The notes under the pieces are model-generated. The model was given only the letters and a program-made list of their open reading frames with translations, had not been told where the DNA came from and did no database searches. A stretch of DNA of 64,000 nucleotides from Cupriavidus plantarum (GTDB taxonomy: Bacteria; Pseudomonadota; Gammaproteobacteria; Burkholderiales; Burkholderiaceae). Positions within the stretch are counted from its first letter, which is position 1; every line of letters begins with the position of its first letter. The DNA lies in assembly GCF_905397285.1 (NCBI RefSeq), contig NZ_CAJPUX010000001.1, positions 1,488,001-1,552,000 on the forward strand. The letters are read 5' to 3'. Position numbers and translations under genes: made by a program. Shown here piece after piece: positions 34,725 to 42,911 of the stretch.

Positions 34725-36854
34725 ATGGCCCTCCTCGGCAAGCTTGTTTCCCTTGTCAGCCGTCGCACGCTGCGGTCGGAGGGCCACGTGTTCGCCGTGA
34801 CGCCCGAGCGCATCGCCGTGGCGGAAGGCATTCACGCGGCGCTGGCCATGGCGCCGATGCTCTGCGCCGCCGTGCTGCTCGCGCGCCCGGAGGTCGCATT
34901 CGGGGCGGTGGCCGCGTTCTGGAACTGCCTCTGCGATCCGCAAGGCGCGAAGGACGAACGTCTCAGGAGCATGGGCATGTTCACCGCGCTCGGCGCGGTC
35001 GTCCTGCCCGCTGCGGCCTATCTCGCGCACTGGGGGTATGGCGCCAGCATCGTCACGCTATTCGTGCTCGTGTTCCTCTGCGGACTGACGCGGTCGTACA
35101 AGCCCGCGCTCGGGCCGATGCCGGCGCAGGCGGGACTCATCGCCTCGCTGGCCGTGGTCATCGGCGTGGCGTCGCCGGCGCCGTTCGGCGGCGCCCTCTT
35201 GCAGGGCGGCTATTTCCTGCTCGGCTCGTTATGGACGATGCTGTTCTGCATCGTGCTGTGGCAACTGCCCTTCCGGCAGTCCGCCTGCCTCACGCTCGAG
35301 ACGATCTTCGCGCGGCTCGACGATATGGCCGGTCATCTGGAAATGCTGGACGCGCGGCCGGGCATGGATGCCGACGGCTGGGAGGCATTCGACACCGTCT
35401 ACCGCCGCGGCGTCCGCATGTCGATCGAACGCGGCCGCGCGCTCGCGGCGCATGATCCGCGAACGGCCCCTGTGCTGGGACCTGGCATCGACGCGGCCGG
35501 CCGGGTTTTCTCCGCGCTGATCGCGCTCGGACATTCTCGGCGCAATCCGGAGGTGGCGCTTCCCGAGGACTGGCGGTCCCTGCTGCAAGGTCTGCGGCAA
35601 CTGTTGCAGAGCCTCGGCGACCTCGCGGAGCAGGAGATGCCGATCGCCGACGTGCCGCGCGCGCAGGCCCACGCCCTCGTGCGGCGGACGGCGGGACGCA
35701 ACGACCAGGCCGCGCGGGCGGTATCCTTCGCGGCCATGGCGATCCTGAGGCTGGCGGAGCACGATCATGGGCTCGCAAGGGGAGCAGAGTCGGGAGCAGA
35801 GTCGGGAGCAGAGTCGGGGGCACAGTCGGCGGCAGAGTCGGCATCCGCGCCCGCGCCCACATCGCCTTCGCCCTCTCCCCCCGCGACGTTCCATATCGAT
35901 GCGCTCGTCTGGCGCCACGCGGTGCGCGTGGCAACCGCCGCGGTGATCGCGTATCTCGTCTGCACCTGGTTCAACGTCACGTTCGCGTACTGGGGCGCGA
36001 TCGCCGCGATCGTCGTGACGCAGCCGATCTCCGCCAACACATGGCTGCGCGTGGTGGAACGCGCATGCGGCAGCTTCGTCGGTGGCATCCTTGCCGCGTA
36101 TCTGCTCACACATCTCACCACGCCGCTCGCCATGGCGCTCGCCATCCTTCCGCTCGCGGCGATTACCGTCTCCCTGCGCCTCGTGAACTATGGGCTGTTC
36201 GTGGTCTTCCTGACGCCGATGTTCATGCTGCTGTCGGATTTCATTCGCCCCGCCGATGGCCTGATCCTCGCGCGGCTGACCAACGAGTTCGTCGGCGCAT
36301 GCGTGGGCGTCGCGGCAAGCTTCCTGCTGTGGCCGGGTCGCGCCAACAATGGCCTGGCCGCCGCCCTCTCATCGACGATCTCCGCCAACATGGCATTCGC
36401 CGCCGCCGTGGCAAGGCTTGCCCCGAGCCAGGCGGCCAAGCTGGACCACCTGCAACGCGAGGCCGGCATGGCCAGCACGCGCCTGGAGACGGCGCGCGAA
36501 AGGATCATGCTGGAGGGAAGGTGGCGATCGGCAGCATTGGACCGCCTGCGAGAGGTCATCGTGGCGGCACGCATCATCTGCGGTGCGGCCGCCGTGATCG
36601 AAGTGCTGCGTGCCGGCGAGCCCGATGCGCGCGATCGGCAGCGCGCGGACGCTTACGACGATGCGGCCGGCCAGATGCTCGAGGCGTTGGAGGCCCCGCC
36701 CGCGCAGGCGTCCGAATTGCCGATCTTTCCCGCGGCAGAGGGGTCCAGCGACGATGCCTCCACCGCCGACCTCGACCATGCGGTCGGCAATCTCGTGACG
36801 GCGGTAGACGGATACCTGCGCGCCGCGGCGCCCGCCAGGACTGCCATACGCTAG
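34725..36854 (+). CDS. FUSC-family efflux protein, second copy
   Basis: A 709-residue inner-membrane protein of the fusaric-acid-resistance family, only distantly like the copy at 29833-31785. Helix blocks lie at about residues 30-180 and 400-545, with cytosolic helical domains after each. The second block starts near AVRVATAAVIAYLVCTWFNVTFAYW. Five in-frame copies of a 12-bp unit (35781-35840) give a GAES-type repeat in the central linker at about residues 353-372. It likely exports aromatic acids or similar toxic organic acids. No membrane-fusion or outer-membrane partner is adjacent. Confidence 0.86.
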   Translation: MALLGKLVSLVSRRTLRSEGHVFAVTPERIAVAEGIHAALAMAPMLCAAVLLARPEVAFGAVAAFWNCLCDPQGAKDERLRSMGMFTALGAVVLPAAAYLAHWGYGASIVTLFVLVFLCGLTRSYKPALGPMPAQAGLIASLAVVIGVASPAPFGGALLQGGYFLLGSLWTMLFCIVLWQLPFRQSACLTLETIFARLDDMAGHLEMLDARPGMDADGWEAFDTVYRRGVRMSIERGRALAAHDPRTAPVLGPGIDAAGRVFSALIALGHSRRNPEVALPEDWRSLLQGLRQLLQSLGDLAEQEMPIADVPRAQAHALVRRTAGRNDQAARAVSFAAMAILRLAEHDHGLARGAESGAESGAESGAQSAAESASAPAPTSPSPSPPATFHIDALVWRHAVRVATAAVIAYLVCTWFNVTFAYWGAIAAIVVTQPISANTWLRVVERACGSFVGGILAAYLLTHLTTPLAMALAILPLAAITVSLRLVNYGLFVVFLTPMFMLLSDFIRPADGLILARLTNEFVGACVGVAASFLLWPGRANNGLAAALSSTISANMAFAAAVARLAPSQAAKLDHLQREAGMASTRLETARERIMLEGRWRSAALDRLREVIVAARIICGAAAVIEVLRAGEPDARDRQRADAYDDAAGQMLEALEAPPAQASELPIFPAAEGSSDDASTADLDHAVGNLVTAVDGYLRAAAPARTAIR

Positions 36855-36881
36855 AGATATGGATACGCGTCGCATCGATAT

Positions 36882-36909
36882 TTGTCATCGAATGTGGATG
36901 CGCTATAGT
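36882..36909 (+). promoter_or_regulatory. Sigma70-like promoter of the exported lyase-like gene
   Basis: TTGTCA (36882-36887) and TATAGT (36904-36909) are separated by 16 bp, about 70 bp upstream of the start at 36980. Confidence 0.55.
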
Positions 36910-36917
36910 CCTGCGCT

Positions 36918-36945
36918 ACCTGACCTACGTTACCTGACATACGTT
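36918..36945 (+). repeat. 14-bp tandem direct repeat in the leader of the exported lyase-like gene
   Basis: ACCTGACCTACGTT (36918-36931) is followed directly by ACCTGACATACGTT (36932-36945). It starts near the expected transcription start of the promoter at 36882-36909, so it could be an operator, or simply another of the short duplications common in this window. Confidence 0.5.
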
Positions 36946-36979
36946 AACCGAGCTACGCCACTGTCGCGTCCGCATTCCA

Positions 36980-38491
36980 ATGTTCAAATCGAAACTCATC
37001 GCCCTGGCCACGCTCATGCTGGTGCAGGCGGTTCCTGTCCACGCGCAGCAGGCGAAAGAACGCGACGAGTTCTATTGGCTCGGCGAGATCAACAAGGCGA
37101 CGGCCGTCATCAATTCGGAGCAGGGCCTGCTCGATAAAGCCACCGCGCGGCGCATCGCCGTCGGGCTCCACAAGGTGCTCAAGGATGGCGAGCAGGCGGG
37201 GGGCAAGCGGCCTTCCACGGTCATCACCTTCGAACCGCTGCTGATCAAGGCTGGCGGCGTCGAAGTGACCCTGCTGCATGCGGGCCGGTCGAGCCAGGAT
37301 ATGCATGCCACGTACCGTGCGGCGATTCTGCGCGACGAGATGCTCAAGCTCGCGGCGCAACTGAACACCACGGCGTCCACCGTCGTGCGACTGGCGGAAC
37401 AGCATGCCAAGACCATCGTGCCCAATTACACCAATGGCGTCGCGGCACAGCCCAATAGTTATGGCCACTACCTCCTCGGTTTCGCCGCCGCGCTGGACCG
37501 CGACGCGCAGCGGATTCGCGAGGCCTATGCGCGCATCGACCAGTCGCCGATGGGGACGACGGTCCTGAATGGCACGAGCTGGCCGCTCGATCGCCAGCGG
37601 ATGGGGAATTACCTGGGCTTCTCGAAGATCGTGAACAACGCCTACGACGCGCACCAGATCGCGGCCGTCGATCAGCCCGTGGAAGCCGGCGCCATCGTGA
37701 CCAGCATCGCGCTGCATGCGGGTAGCTTTATCGAGGACGTGATGGCGCAGTACGCGAACTCGCGCCCGTGGATTCTGCTGCGCGAAGGCGGCGGCAATAC
37801 GTACGTGTCCAGCGCGATGCCGCAGAAGCGCAATCCCGGGCTGCTCAACGGGACGCGCGCGGAGGCCTCCACCGCGATCACGCTGGCGATGGGACCCGTA
37901 ATGCGCGCGCACAACCTGCCGCCGGGCATGGCCGACGCCAAGGAGGTCAAGCCGAACAAGGAGATGGTGCAGAGCGCCATCAAGGTGCTGCAGGGCTGGG
38001 ACCGTATTCTCAACGCATTGGTCATCGACCGCGATCGCGCGCTCGACGAGCTGAACAGCGACTGGACCGCCTCGCAGGAACTGGCCGATGTACTGATGCG
38101 CAAGTACAAGCTGCCGTTCCGCGTGGGCCACCACTTTGCGTCGGAAGTCGTTGACTATGCGAAGGCGAAAAACATCCGCCCGAGCGATTTCCCGTACACG
38201 GAAGCGCAGCGCATCTATGCGCAGGCCATCGGGGAGTTCGACACCGCTACGGGTCCCGCGACGCTGCCGATGAGCGAGCAGGAGTTCCGCGAGACGCTCG
38301 ACCCCGTGGCGATCGTCAACCATCGCGCGACGGCGGGTGGCCCGCAGCCCGCGGAAATGGACCGCATGCTCAAGGAAGCGAAGCAGACGCTGGCCGATCA
38401 AGCGGCATGGATTCAGGACCGGCGCACCAGGATCGATAGCTCGCTGGCGCGGCTCGACCGGGACTTCGCGAAGCTCGCCGGTCAGCCCTGA
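36980..38491 (+). CDS. Exported argininosuccinate-lyase/fumarase-superfamily protein
   Basis: A 503-residue protein with a clear signal peptide (MFKSKLIALATLMLVQAVPVHAQQ), so it is predicted to work in the periplasm, unlike ordinary argininosuccinate lyases. The superfamily signature is SSAMPQKRNP at 277-286, and HAGRSSQDMHAT (100-111) corresponds to the HTGRSRND region. The second conserved region reads YTNGVAAQPNSYGHYLLGF, with Asn152 where the family normally has the His of TH. That argues for a changed substrate or mechanism. It has its own promoter and a strong terminator, so it is a single-gene unit. The substrate is unknown. Confidence 0.82.
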   Translation: MFKSKLIALATLMLVQAVPVHAQQAKERDEFYWLGEINKATAVINSEQGLLDKATARRIAVGLHKVLKDGEQAGGKRPSTVITFEPLLIKAGGVEVTLLHAGRSSQDMHATYRAAILRDEMLKLAAQLNTTASTVVRLAEQHAKTIVPNYTNGVAAQPNSYGHYLLGFAAALDRDAQRIREAYARIDQSPMGTTVLNGTSWPLDRQRMGNYLGFSKIVNNAYDAHQIAAVDQPVEAGAIVTSIALHAGSFIEDVMAQYANSRPWILLREGGGNTYVSSAMPQKRNPGLLNGTRAEASTAITLAMGPVMRAHNLPPGMADAKEVKPNKEMVQSAIKVLQGWDRILNALVIDRDRALDELNSDWTASQELADVLMRKYKLPFRVGHHFASEVVDYAKAKNIRPSDFPYTEAQRIYAQAIGEFDTATGPATLPMSEQEFRETLDPVAIVNHRATAGGPQPAEMDRMLKEAKQTLADQAAWIQDRRTRIDSSLARLDRDFAKLAGQP

Positions 38492-38513
38492 TCCGGACCG
38501 CCGCATGGCCCGG

Positions 38514-38537
38514 AAGCCCGCCTTGCGCGGGCTTTTT
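38514..38537 (+). terminator. Rho-independent terminator after the exported lyase-like gene
   Basis: A perfect 8-bp stem AAGCCCGC/GCGGGCTT with a 5-base loop is followed by further T residues. It lies 23 bp after the stop codon. Confidence 0.85.
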
Positions 38538-38672
38538 GCCGTCTGCCGATTGCGTTTTTCTCAAGCGAACGCGGCGGAAATCTCGTTTGTCGGCGGGGCG
38601 GCCGCGCACCAATATCGAGTCAACGCACGGCACCCGCCGCAATCCGCCAAAGACCGATAAAGGAGACCGCCC

Positions 38673-39038
38673 ATGTCAAACGTCCCTGCCAACCTGTGGA
38701 GCACCGCCGCGCCGCCCACGCTACTCGCATCCCGCGACCGCGCGACGGGCGAGTACGTGTTCCCGGCCCTGCCCGACCATTCGCCGCTGGCCGCGCGCCA
38801 CGCGACCGTTCCCGTGACGGGGGCGGGAAGCGTTTACAGCTTCACGATCATTCATCCCTCCGCGAAATCGGGGCTGCAGCCCTACGCGCTCGGCTATGTC
38901 GACTTCGACGGCCCGGTGCGCATATTCGGCCGGCTGGAGGGGAAGGACCGACCGGTCATCGGCGACCGCTACGCCGTGCGGGCCGACGACACGTACGGCT
39001 ATGTGTTCGTGGCAATCAGCGAAGCGATTCAGGAGTGA
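38673..39038 (+). CDS. OB-fold (DUF35-type) thiolase partner protein
   Basis: A 121-residue protein like the OB-fold proteins encoded next to non-canonical thiolases (for example in HMG-CoA synthase and steroid side-chain systems). YSFTIIHPSAKSGLQPYALGYVDF and the terminal DTYGYVFV fit that family. The zinc-ribbon cysteines usually present in the N-terminal part are absent, so it is the OB half only. It starts after AAAGGAGA and its TGA overlaps the thiolase ATG, so the two proteins are probably made in equal amounts and form a complex. Confidence 0.8.
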   Translation: MSNVPANLWSTAAPPTLLASRDRATGEYVFPALPDHSPLAARHATVPVTGAGSVYSFTIIHPSAKSGLQPYALGYVDFDGPVRIFGRLEGKDRPVIGDRYAVRADDTYGYVFVAISEAIQE

Positions 39039-40192
39039 TGGCGATCATGCAAGACATCTATATTTCCGGCGGCGCCATGACGTCCTTCGGCCGCCACACG
39101 GGCGTGCTCGCGCCCGAACTGGCCCAGCAGGCGATCCTCAAGGCGGTCGATGACGCCGGCGTTGCGCTCGATGACATCGAGGCCGTGTACTGCGCCAATG
39201 TGCTCGACGGCATGATCCTCGGACAGCTGATCGTGCGCGATCTGGGCCTGCGCGGCATTCCGGTCTACAACGTCGAGAACGCGTGCGCCAGCGGTGCGAC
39301 CGGCGTCCATCTGGCGCGCCACGCGCTGATGGCCGGACAGTATTCGACCGTGCTCGTGTTCGGCATCGAACAGCTGACCGCGCTCGGCGGCGGCACCATC
39401 CCGATGCAGCGCAACGACATCAAGACCGACCTCTACGCGACGGCGGGCATGGTGCTGCCCGCGGTCTATGCGATGCGCGGCACGCGTTTCCTGCACGAAC
39501 GCGATGCCACGCGGGAAGATCTTGCCGCGATCGCCGTCAAGAATCGCCATCATGGTTCGCTCAACGCGTTCGCACAGCAACGCACCGAAACGACGATCGA
39601 CGAGGTCCTCGGCTCGCGCATGATCGCCGACCCGCTGACGCTGCTGCAATGCTGCCCGTCGCAGGTCGATGGCGCGGCCGCCGTCGTGATGACCACGCGC
39701 CGGCCCACGCAGCGCAAGCCCGTCAAGGTCCTGTCTTCGGTGGTGGTGTCGGGCGTCCGGGAACAGGCCGACGACGACATCCTCGATGCCGAGATCACCG
39801 CGCGTGCCGCGAGGCAGGCCTACGACCAGGCCGGTGTAAGCCCGCGCGACGTCAACGTGGTGGAATTGCACGACGCGTTCACGATTGCCGAGTTGCTGTA
39901 CTACGAGGCATTGCAGCTCGCCGCACCCGGTGACGCGGTGCCGCTGCTGCGGTCGGGCGCCACACGCCTTGGCGGCCGCGTGCCCGTCAATCCGAGCGGC
40001 GGCCTGCTCGCCAAGGGGCATCCGCTCGGCGCGACCGGCATCGCGCAGATGGTCGAGGTCATGTGGCATCTGCAGGATCGCGCGGGCGGCCGGCAGGTGG
40101 CCAATGCTCGCATCGGTCTGACGCAGTGCACGGGCGGCGGCATCGCGGGCGTCGATCATGCCGCGTCGTCCGTGCATATTCTGGGGGTCTGA
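39038..40192 (+). CDS. Thiolase-family protein (SCP2/lipid-transfer type)
   Basis: A 384-residue thiolase. The nucleophilic Cys is C83 (NACASGATG), followed by HDAF, the catalytic His in GHPLGATG and the second Cys in QCTGGG. It belongs to the SCP2-like/acetyl-CoA acetyltransferase group that works with an OB-fold partner. It probably performs thiolytic cleavage or a retro-aldol-like C-C cleavage of a CoA thioester. The start at 39038 shares bases with the stop of the OB-fold gene. Confidence 0.86.
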   Translation: MAIMQDIYISGGAMTSFGRHTGVLAPELAQQAILKAVDDAGVALDDIEAVYCANVLDGMILGQLIVRDLGLRGIPVYNVENACASGATGVHLARHALMAGQYSTVLVFGIEQLTALGGGTIPMQRNDIKTDLYATAGMVLPAVYAMRGTRFLHERDATREDLAAIAVKNRHHGSLNAFAQQRTETTIDEVLGSRMIADPLTLLQCCPSQVDGAAAVVMTTRRPTQRKPVKVLSSVVVSGVREQADDDILDAEITARAARQAYDQAGVSPRDVNVVELHDAFTIAELLYYEALQLAAPGDAVPLLRSGATRLGGRVPVNPSGGLLAKGHPLGATGIAQMVEVMWHLQDRAGGRQVANARIGLTQCTGGGIAGVDHAASSVHILGV

Positions 40193-40193
40193 G

Positions 40194-40994
40194 ATGAACG
40201 TTGACAGCCCCAACATTGCCGGCACTCCCGATATCCCCGACACCTCCGACAACGAACGCGTCGCCGTGGTCACCGGGGCGGCACGCGGCATCGGCCTGGG
40301 CATTGCCACGCGCCTTGCCGCACAGGGCATGGCGGTGGCGCTGCTCGATCGCGATGCCGATGCGCTCTCCGATGCGGTAGCCGGACTGCTTCAGTCAGAT
40401 CGCCGCGCGATGGGCGTGACCGTCGATCTGACCGACTCCATGGCCGTCAACGCCGCGTTCGCGCATATCGAAGCGAAGCTGGGCCGCATCGACTGCCTCG
40501 TCAATAACGCGGGCGTGGTCCGCGATATGCGCTTCCTCAAGATGCGCGACGAAGACTGGGACCTCGTTGTCGATACGAACCTGCGCGCGCCGTTTCTGTG
40601 CTGCCGCGCCGCGCTGCCGGGGATGGTCGATCGCGGCTACGGCCGCATCGTCAATATCTCGTCGCGGGCATGGCTCGGCGGTTTCGGGCAGGCCAACTAC
40701 TCGTCCGCCAAGGGCGGCGTGGTCAGCCTCACACGCTCGCTCGCCATCGAGTTCGCGTCGAAAGGCATCACGGTCAATGCCGTGGCGCCCGGCATCGTCG
40801 ATACCCCGCTGTTCCGCAATTTCGAGCCGGACGTGCAGGCGCGCCTGCGAAAGTCGGTGCCTGTGCAGCGTATCGGCACGGCGGACGATATCGCCAATGC
40901 AGTGAGCTTCTTCACCAGCCCGGAGGCGTCGTACGTGACCGGCCAGACGCTGTATGTCTGCGGCGGCCGCAGCCTGTCATCGCCGAACGTGTAG
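40194..40994 (+). CDS. Short-chain dehydrogenase/reductase
   Basis: A 266-residue SDR with cofactor motif TGAARGIG (27-34), the NNAG motif, catalytic S157, and Y169-x3-K173. The N-terminal 20 residues (rich in Pro, Asp and Asn) are an extension before the Rossmann fold. D53 after strand two (LLDRDAD) suggests NAD rather than NADP. It follows the thiolase gene at once and likely oxidises a 3-hydroxyacyl-CoA or similar intermediate of the same pathway. Confidence 0.87.
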   Translation: MNVDSPNIAGTPDIPDTSDNERVAVVTGAARGIGLGIATRLAAQGMAVALLDRDADALSDAVAGLLQSDRRAMGVTVDLTDSMAVNAAFAHIEAKLGRIDCLVNNAGVVRDMRFLKMRDEDWDLVVDTNLRAPFLCCRAALPGMVDRGYGRIVNISSRAWLGGFGQANYSSAKGGVVSLTRSLAIEFASKGITVNAVAPGIVDTPLFRNFEPDVQARLRKSVPVQRIGTADDIANAVSFFTSPEASYVTGQTLYVCGGRSLSSPNV

Positions 40995-41003
40995 GAGATA
41001 CCC

Positions 41004-41834
41004 ATGAGCGCGACATTCCGGACCGAAGGCGCCGTGGCGCTGCTGACGATTGACCGGCCCGAGGCGCTCAATGCGCTGAACGTGGCCACGCTGCATGCCT
41101 TGCGCGAGATCGTGTGCGAGGTGCGCGACCGATCCGATCTGCGGGCGCTGGTGCTGACCGGCAGCGGGACGCGCGCGTTCTGCGCGGGCGCGGACCTCAA
41201 GGGCACGCAGGGCTCCCCGGGGGCGTCGTCGGGGGTCTCCTCGGGGGCCTCCTATGCAGAGGCGCTGTTCCACGCCCCCGGCCCCGCCGCGGACCTCGGG
41301 CTCTACTTGCGGCTGATGGACCTGAGCAACCTGCAGTGCTGGAAGCCCATGATCGCGGCCGTCAACGGGCACTGCCTTGGCGCGGGCATCGAGATCGCGC
41401 TGCAATGCGACCTGCGTATCGCGTCTGCCGAGGCGACCTTCGGGCTGCCAGAGGTGCGCGTGGGCTCGATCCCGGGTGTGTCGGGCCTGCACCGGCTGCT
41501 CAAGGCCGTGCCGTCGGCCTATGCGATGCGGATGGCGCTGACGGGCGAGCGGATCGATGCTGCCGAGGCCGCGCGCATCGGGCTCGTCTCCGAGGTCACG
41601 GCGCCGGGCGAACTGGTCGATCGGGCGATGGCCCTGGCGCATCGGATCGCCGCCAACGCCCCGCTGGCGGTGCAGGCAGTGAAGAAGCTCGCGCGGCAGA
41701 CCGCTCACCTCAGCGATGCCGACGCGCAGGAGATTACCGAGCTCTACTGGGGCGCGCTGCGCGATACCGCGGATCGGATCGAGGGTCGGGCGGCGTTTGC
41801 CGAGAAGCGGCCGCCGGCGTTCACAGGACGGTGA
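41004..41834 (+). CDS. Enoyl-CoA hydratase/isomerase
   Basis: A 276-residue crotonase-fold enzyme. The oxyanion-hole segments are AGADLKGT and NGHCLGAGIEIALQCD, and the active-site segment is FGLPEVRVGSIPGVSG, with Glu in the position of the first catalytic acid. Three in-frame copies of a 12-bp unit (41217-41252) give a SPGASSGVSSGAS insertion just after the first oxyanion motif. It is the fourth gene of the operon and likely hydrates an unsaturated CoA thioester before the SDR and thiolase steps. Confidence 0.86.
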   Translation: MSATFRTEGAVALLTIDRPEALNALNVATLHALREIVCEVRDRSDLRALVLTGSGTRAFCAGADLKGTQGSPGASSGVSSGASYAEALFHAPGPAADLGLYLRLMDLSNLQCWKPMIAAVNGHCLGAGIEIALQCDLRIASAEATFGLPEVRVGSIPGVSGLHRLLKAVPSAYAMRMALTGERIDAAEAARIGLVSEVTAPGELVDRAMALAHRIAANAPLAVQAVKKLARQTAHLSDADAQEITELYWGALRDTADRIEGRAAFAEKRPPAFTGR

Positions 41835-41920
41835 CGCACGCCTCCCGCGCCATTCCCGCACCCTCCCCAGCACCCATACCAATATCCATACCAATACCAA
41901 TATCAATACCGGAGACAACC

Positions 41921-42898
41921 ATGAAGCGCCCGAGCATCGTTACCCTCGCCACCGTCGCCTGCCTTACATCGATGTCGATGCCAGCCGCGGCGCAGGCCAG
42001 CTACCCGAGCAAGCCCATCACGCTGGTCGTGCCATTCGCCCCCGGCGGCGGCAACGATATCCTGGCGCGCCTCATCGCGCCGAAGATGAGTCAGCAACTG
42101 GGCCAGCCAATCGTCATCGAGAACAAGCCCGGCGCGGGCGGGAATCTCGGCGCGGACTACGTCGCGCATGCGGCGCCCGACGGCTACACGGTCGTCATCG
42201 CCTCGAGCCAGATCACGATGAACCCGTACCTCGGCATGAAGGTACCGTTCAACATCGAGCACGACTTCGAAGCCGTCGGCAAGATCGGCTCCGTACCGCT
42301 GATGCTCGTATCGAACCCCGAACAACCGTACCGCACGCTGAAGGAGTTCATCGACTACACGCGCGCCAACCCCGGCAAGGTCAGCTACAGCAGCCCCGGG
42401 CCCGGCACGCCCCAGCATCTCGCGGGCGAGGTGTTCGCGCGGCTGAACAAGACCGAACTGCTCCACGTGCCCTATCGCGGCACGGGCCCTTCGATCGCCG
42501 ATCTGATGGGCAACCAGGTGCAGGTGTCGTTCGCCACCTATGCCTCGGCGTCGCAGTACGTCAAGACCGGCAAGCTGCGCGCCCTCGGCATCGCGGGCCA
42601 GCATCGCACTTCGCTGATGCCCGACCTGCCGACCTTCACGGAAGCGGGTCTGAAAGGGTATGACGTCGAGCTCTGGTACTGCATGCTCGCGCCCGTCAAG
42701 ACCCCGCGCGCGGTGGTTGAGAAGCTCAATGCCGCGCTGCTGAATGCATTGAAGGCGCCCGATCTCGCCGAGCAGTTCCGCAATCAGGGCTTCGAGGTCA
42801 AGGGATCGTCCCCCGATGAACTCAAGACGTATATCCGCGGCGAACTGCAGCGCTGGCAGCGCGTGATCACCGAGAACAACATCAGGGTCGCGATGTGA
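41921..42898 (+). CDS. Bug/TctC-type periplasmic solute receptor
   Basis: A 325-residue periplasmic binding protein with signal peptide MKRPSIVTLATVACLTS ending at AAAQA. YPSKPITLVVPFAPGGGNDILAR and GAGGNLGADYVA are typical Bug motifs. These receptors bind carboxylates and feed tripartite tricarboxylate transporters. No membrane subunits are adjacent, as is common in this family. It lies inside a CoA-dependent catabolic operon and probably captures the operon's substrate. The 5' leader (41873-41910) contains degenerate 6-bp repeats of the ATACCA type before the GGAGAC ribosome site. Confidence 0.88.
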   Translation: MKRPSIVTLATVACLTSMSMPAAAQASYPSKPITLVVPFAPGGGNDILARLIAPKMSQQLGQPIVIENKPGAGGNLGADYVAHAAPDGYTVVIASSQITMNPYLGMKVPFNIEHDFEAVGKIGSVPLMLVSNPEQPYRTLKEFIDYTRANPGKVSYSSPGPGTPQHLAGEVFARLNKTELLHVPYRGTGPSIADLMGNQVQVSFATYASASQYVKTGKLRALGIAGQHRTSLMPDLPTFTEAGLKGYDVELWYCMLAPVKTPRAVVEKLNAALLNALKAPDLAEQFRNQGFEVKGSSPDELKTYIRGELQRWQRVITENNIRVAM

Positions 42899-42911
42899 CC
42901 GGGAGCCCATC

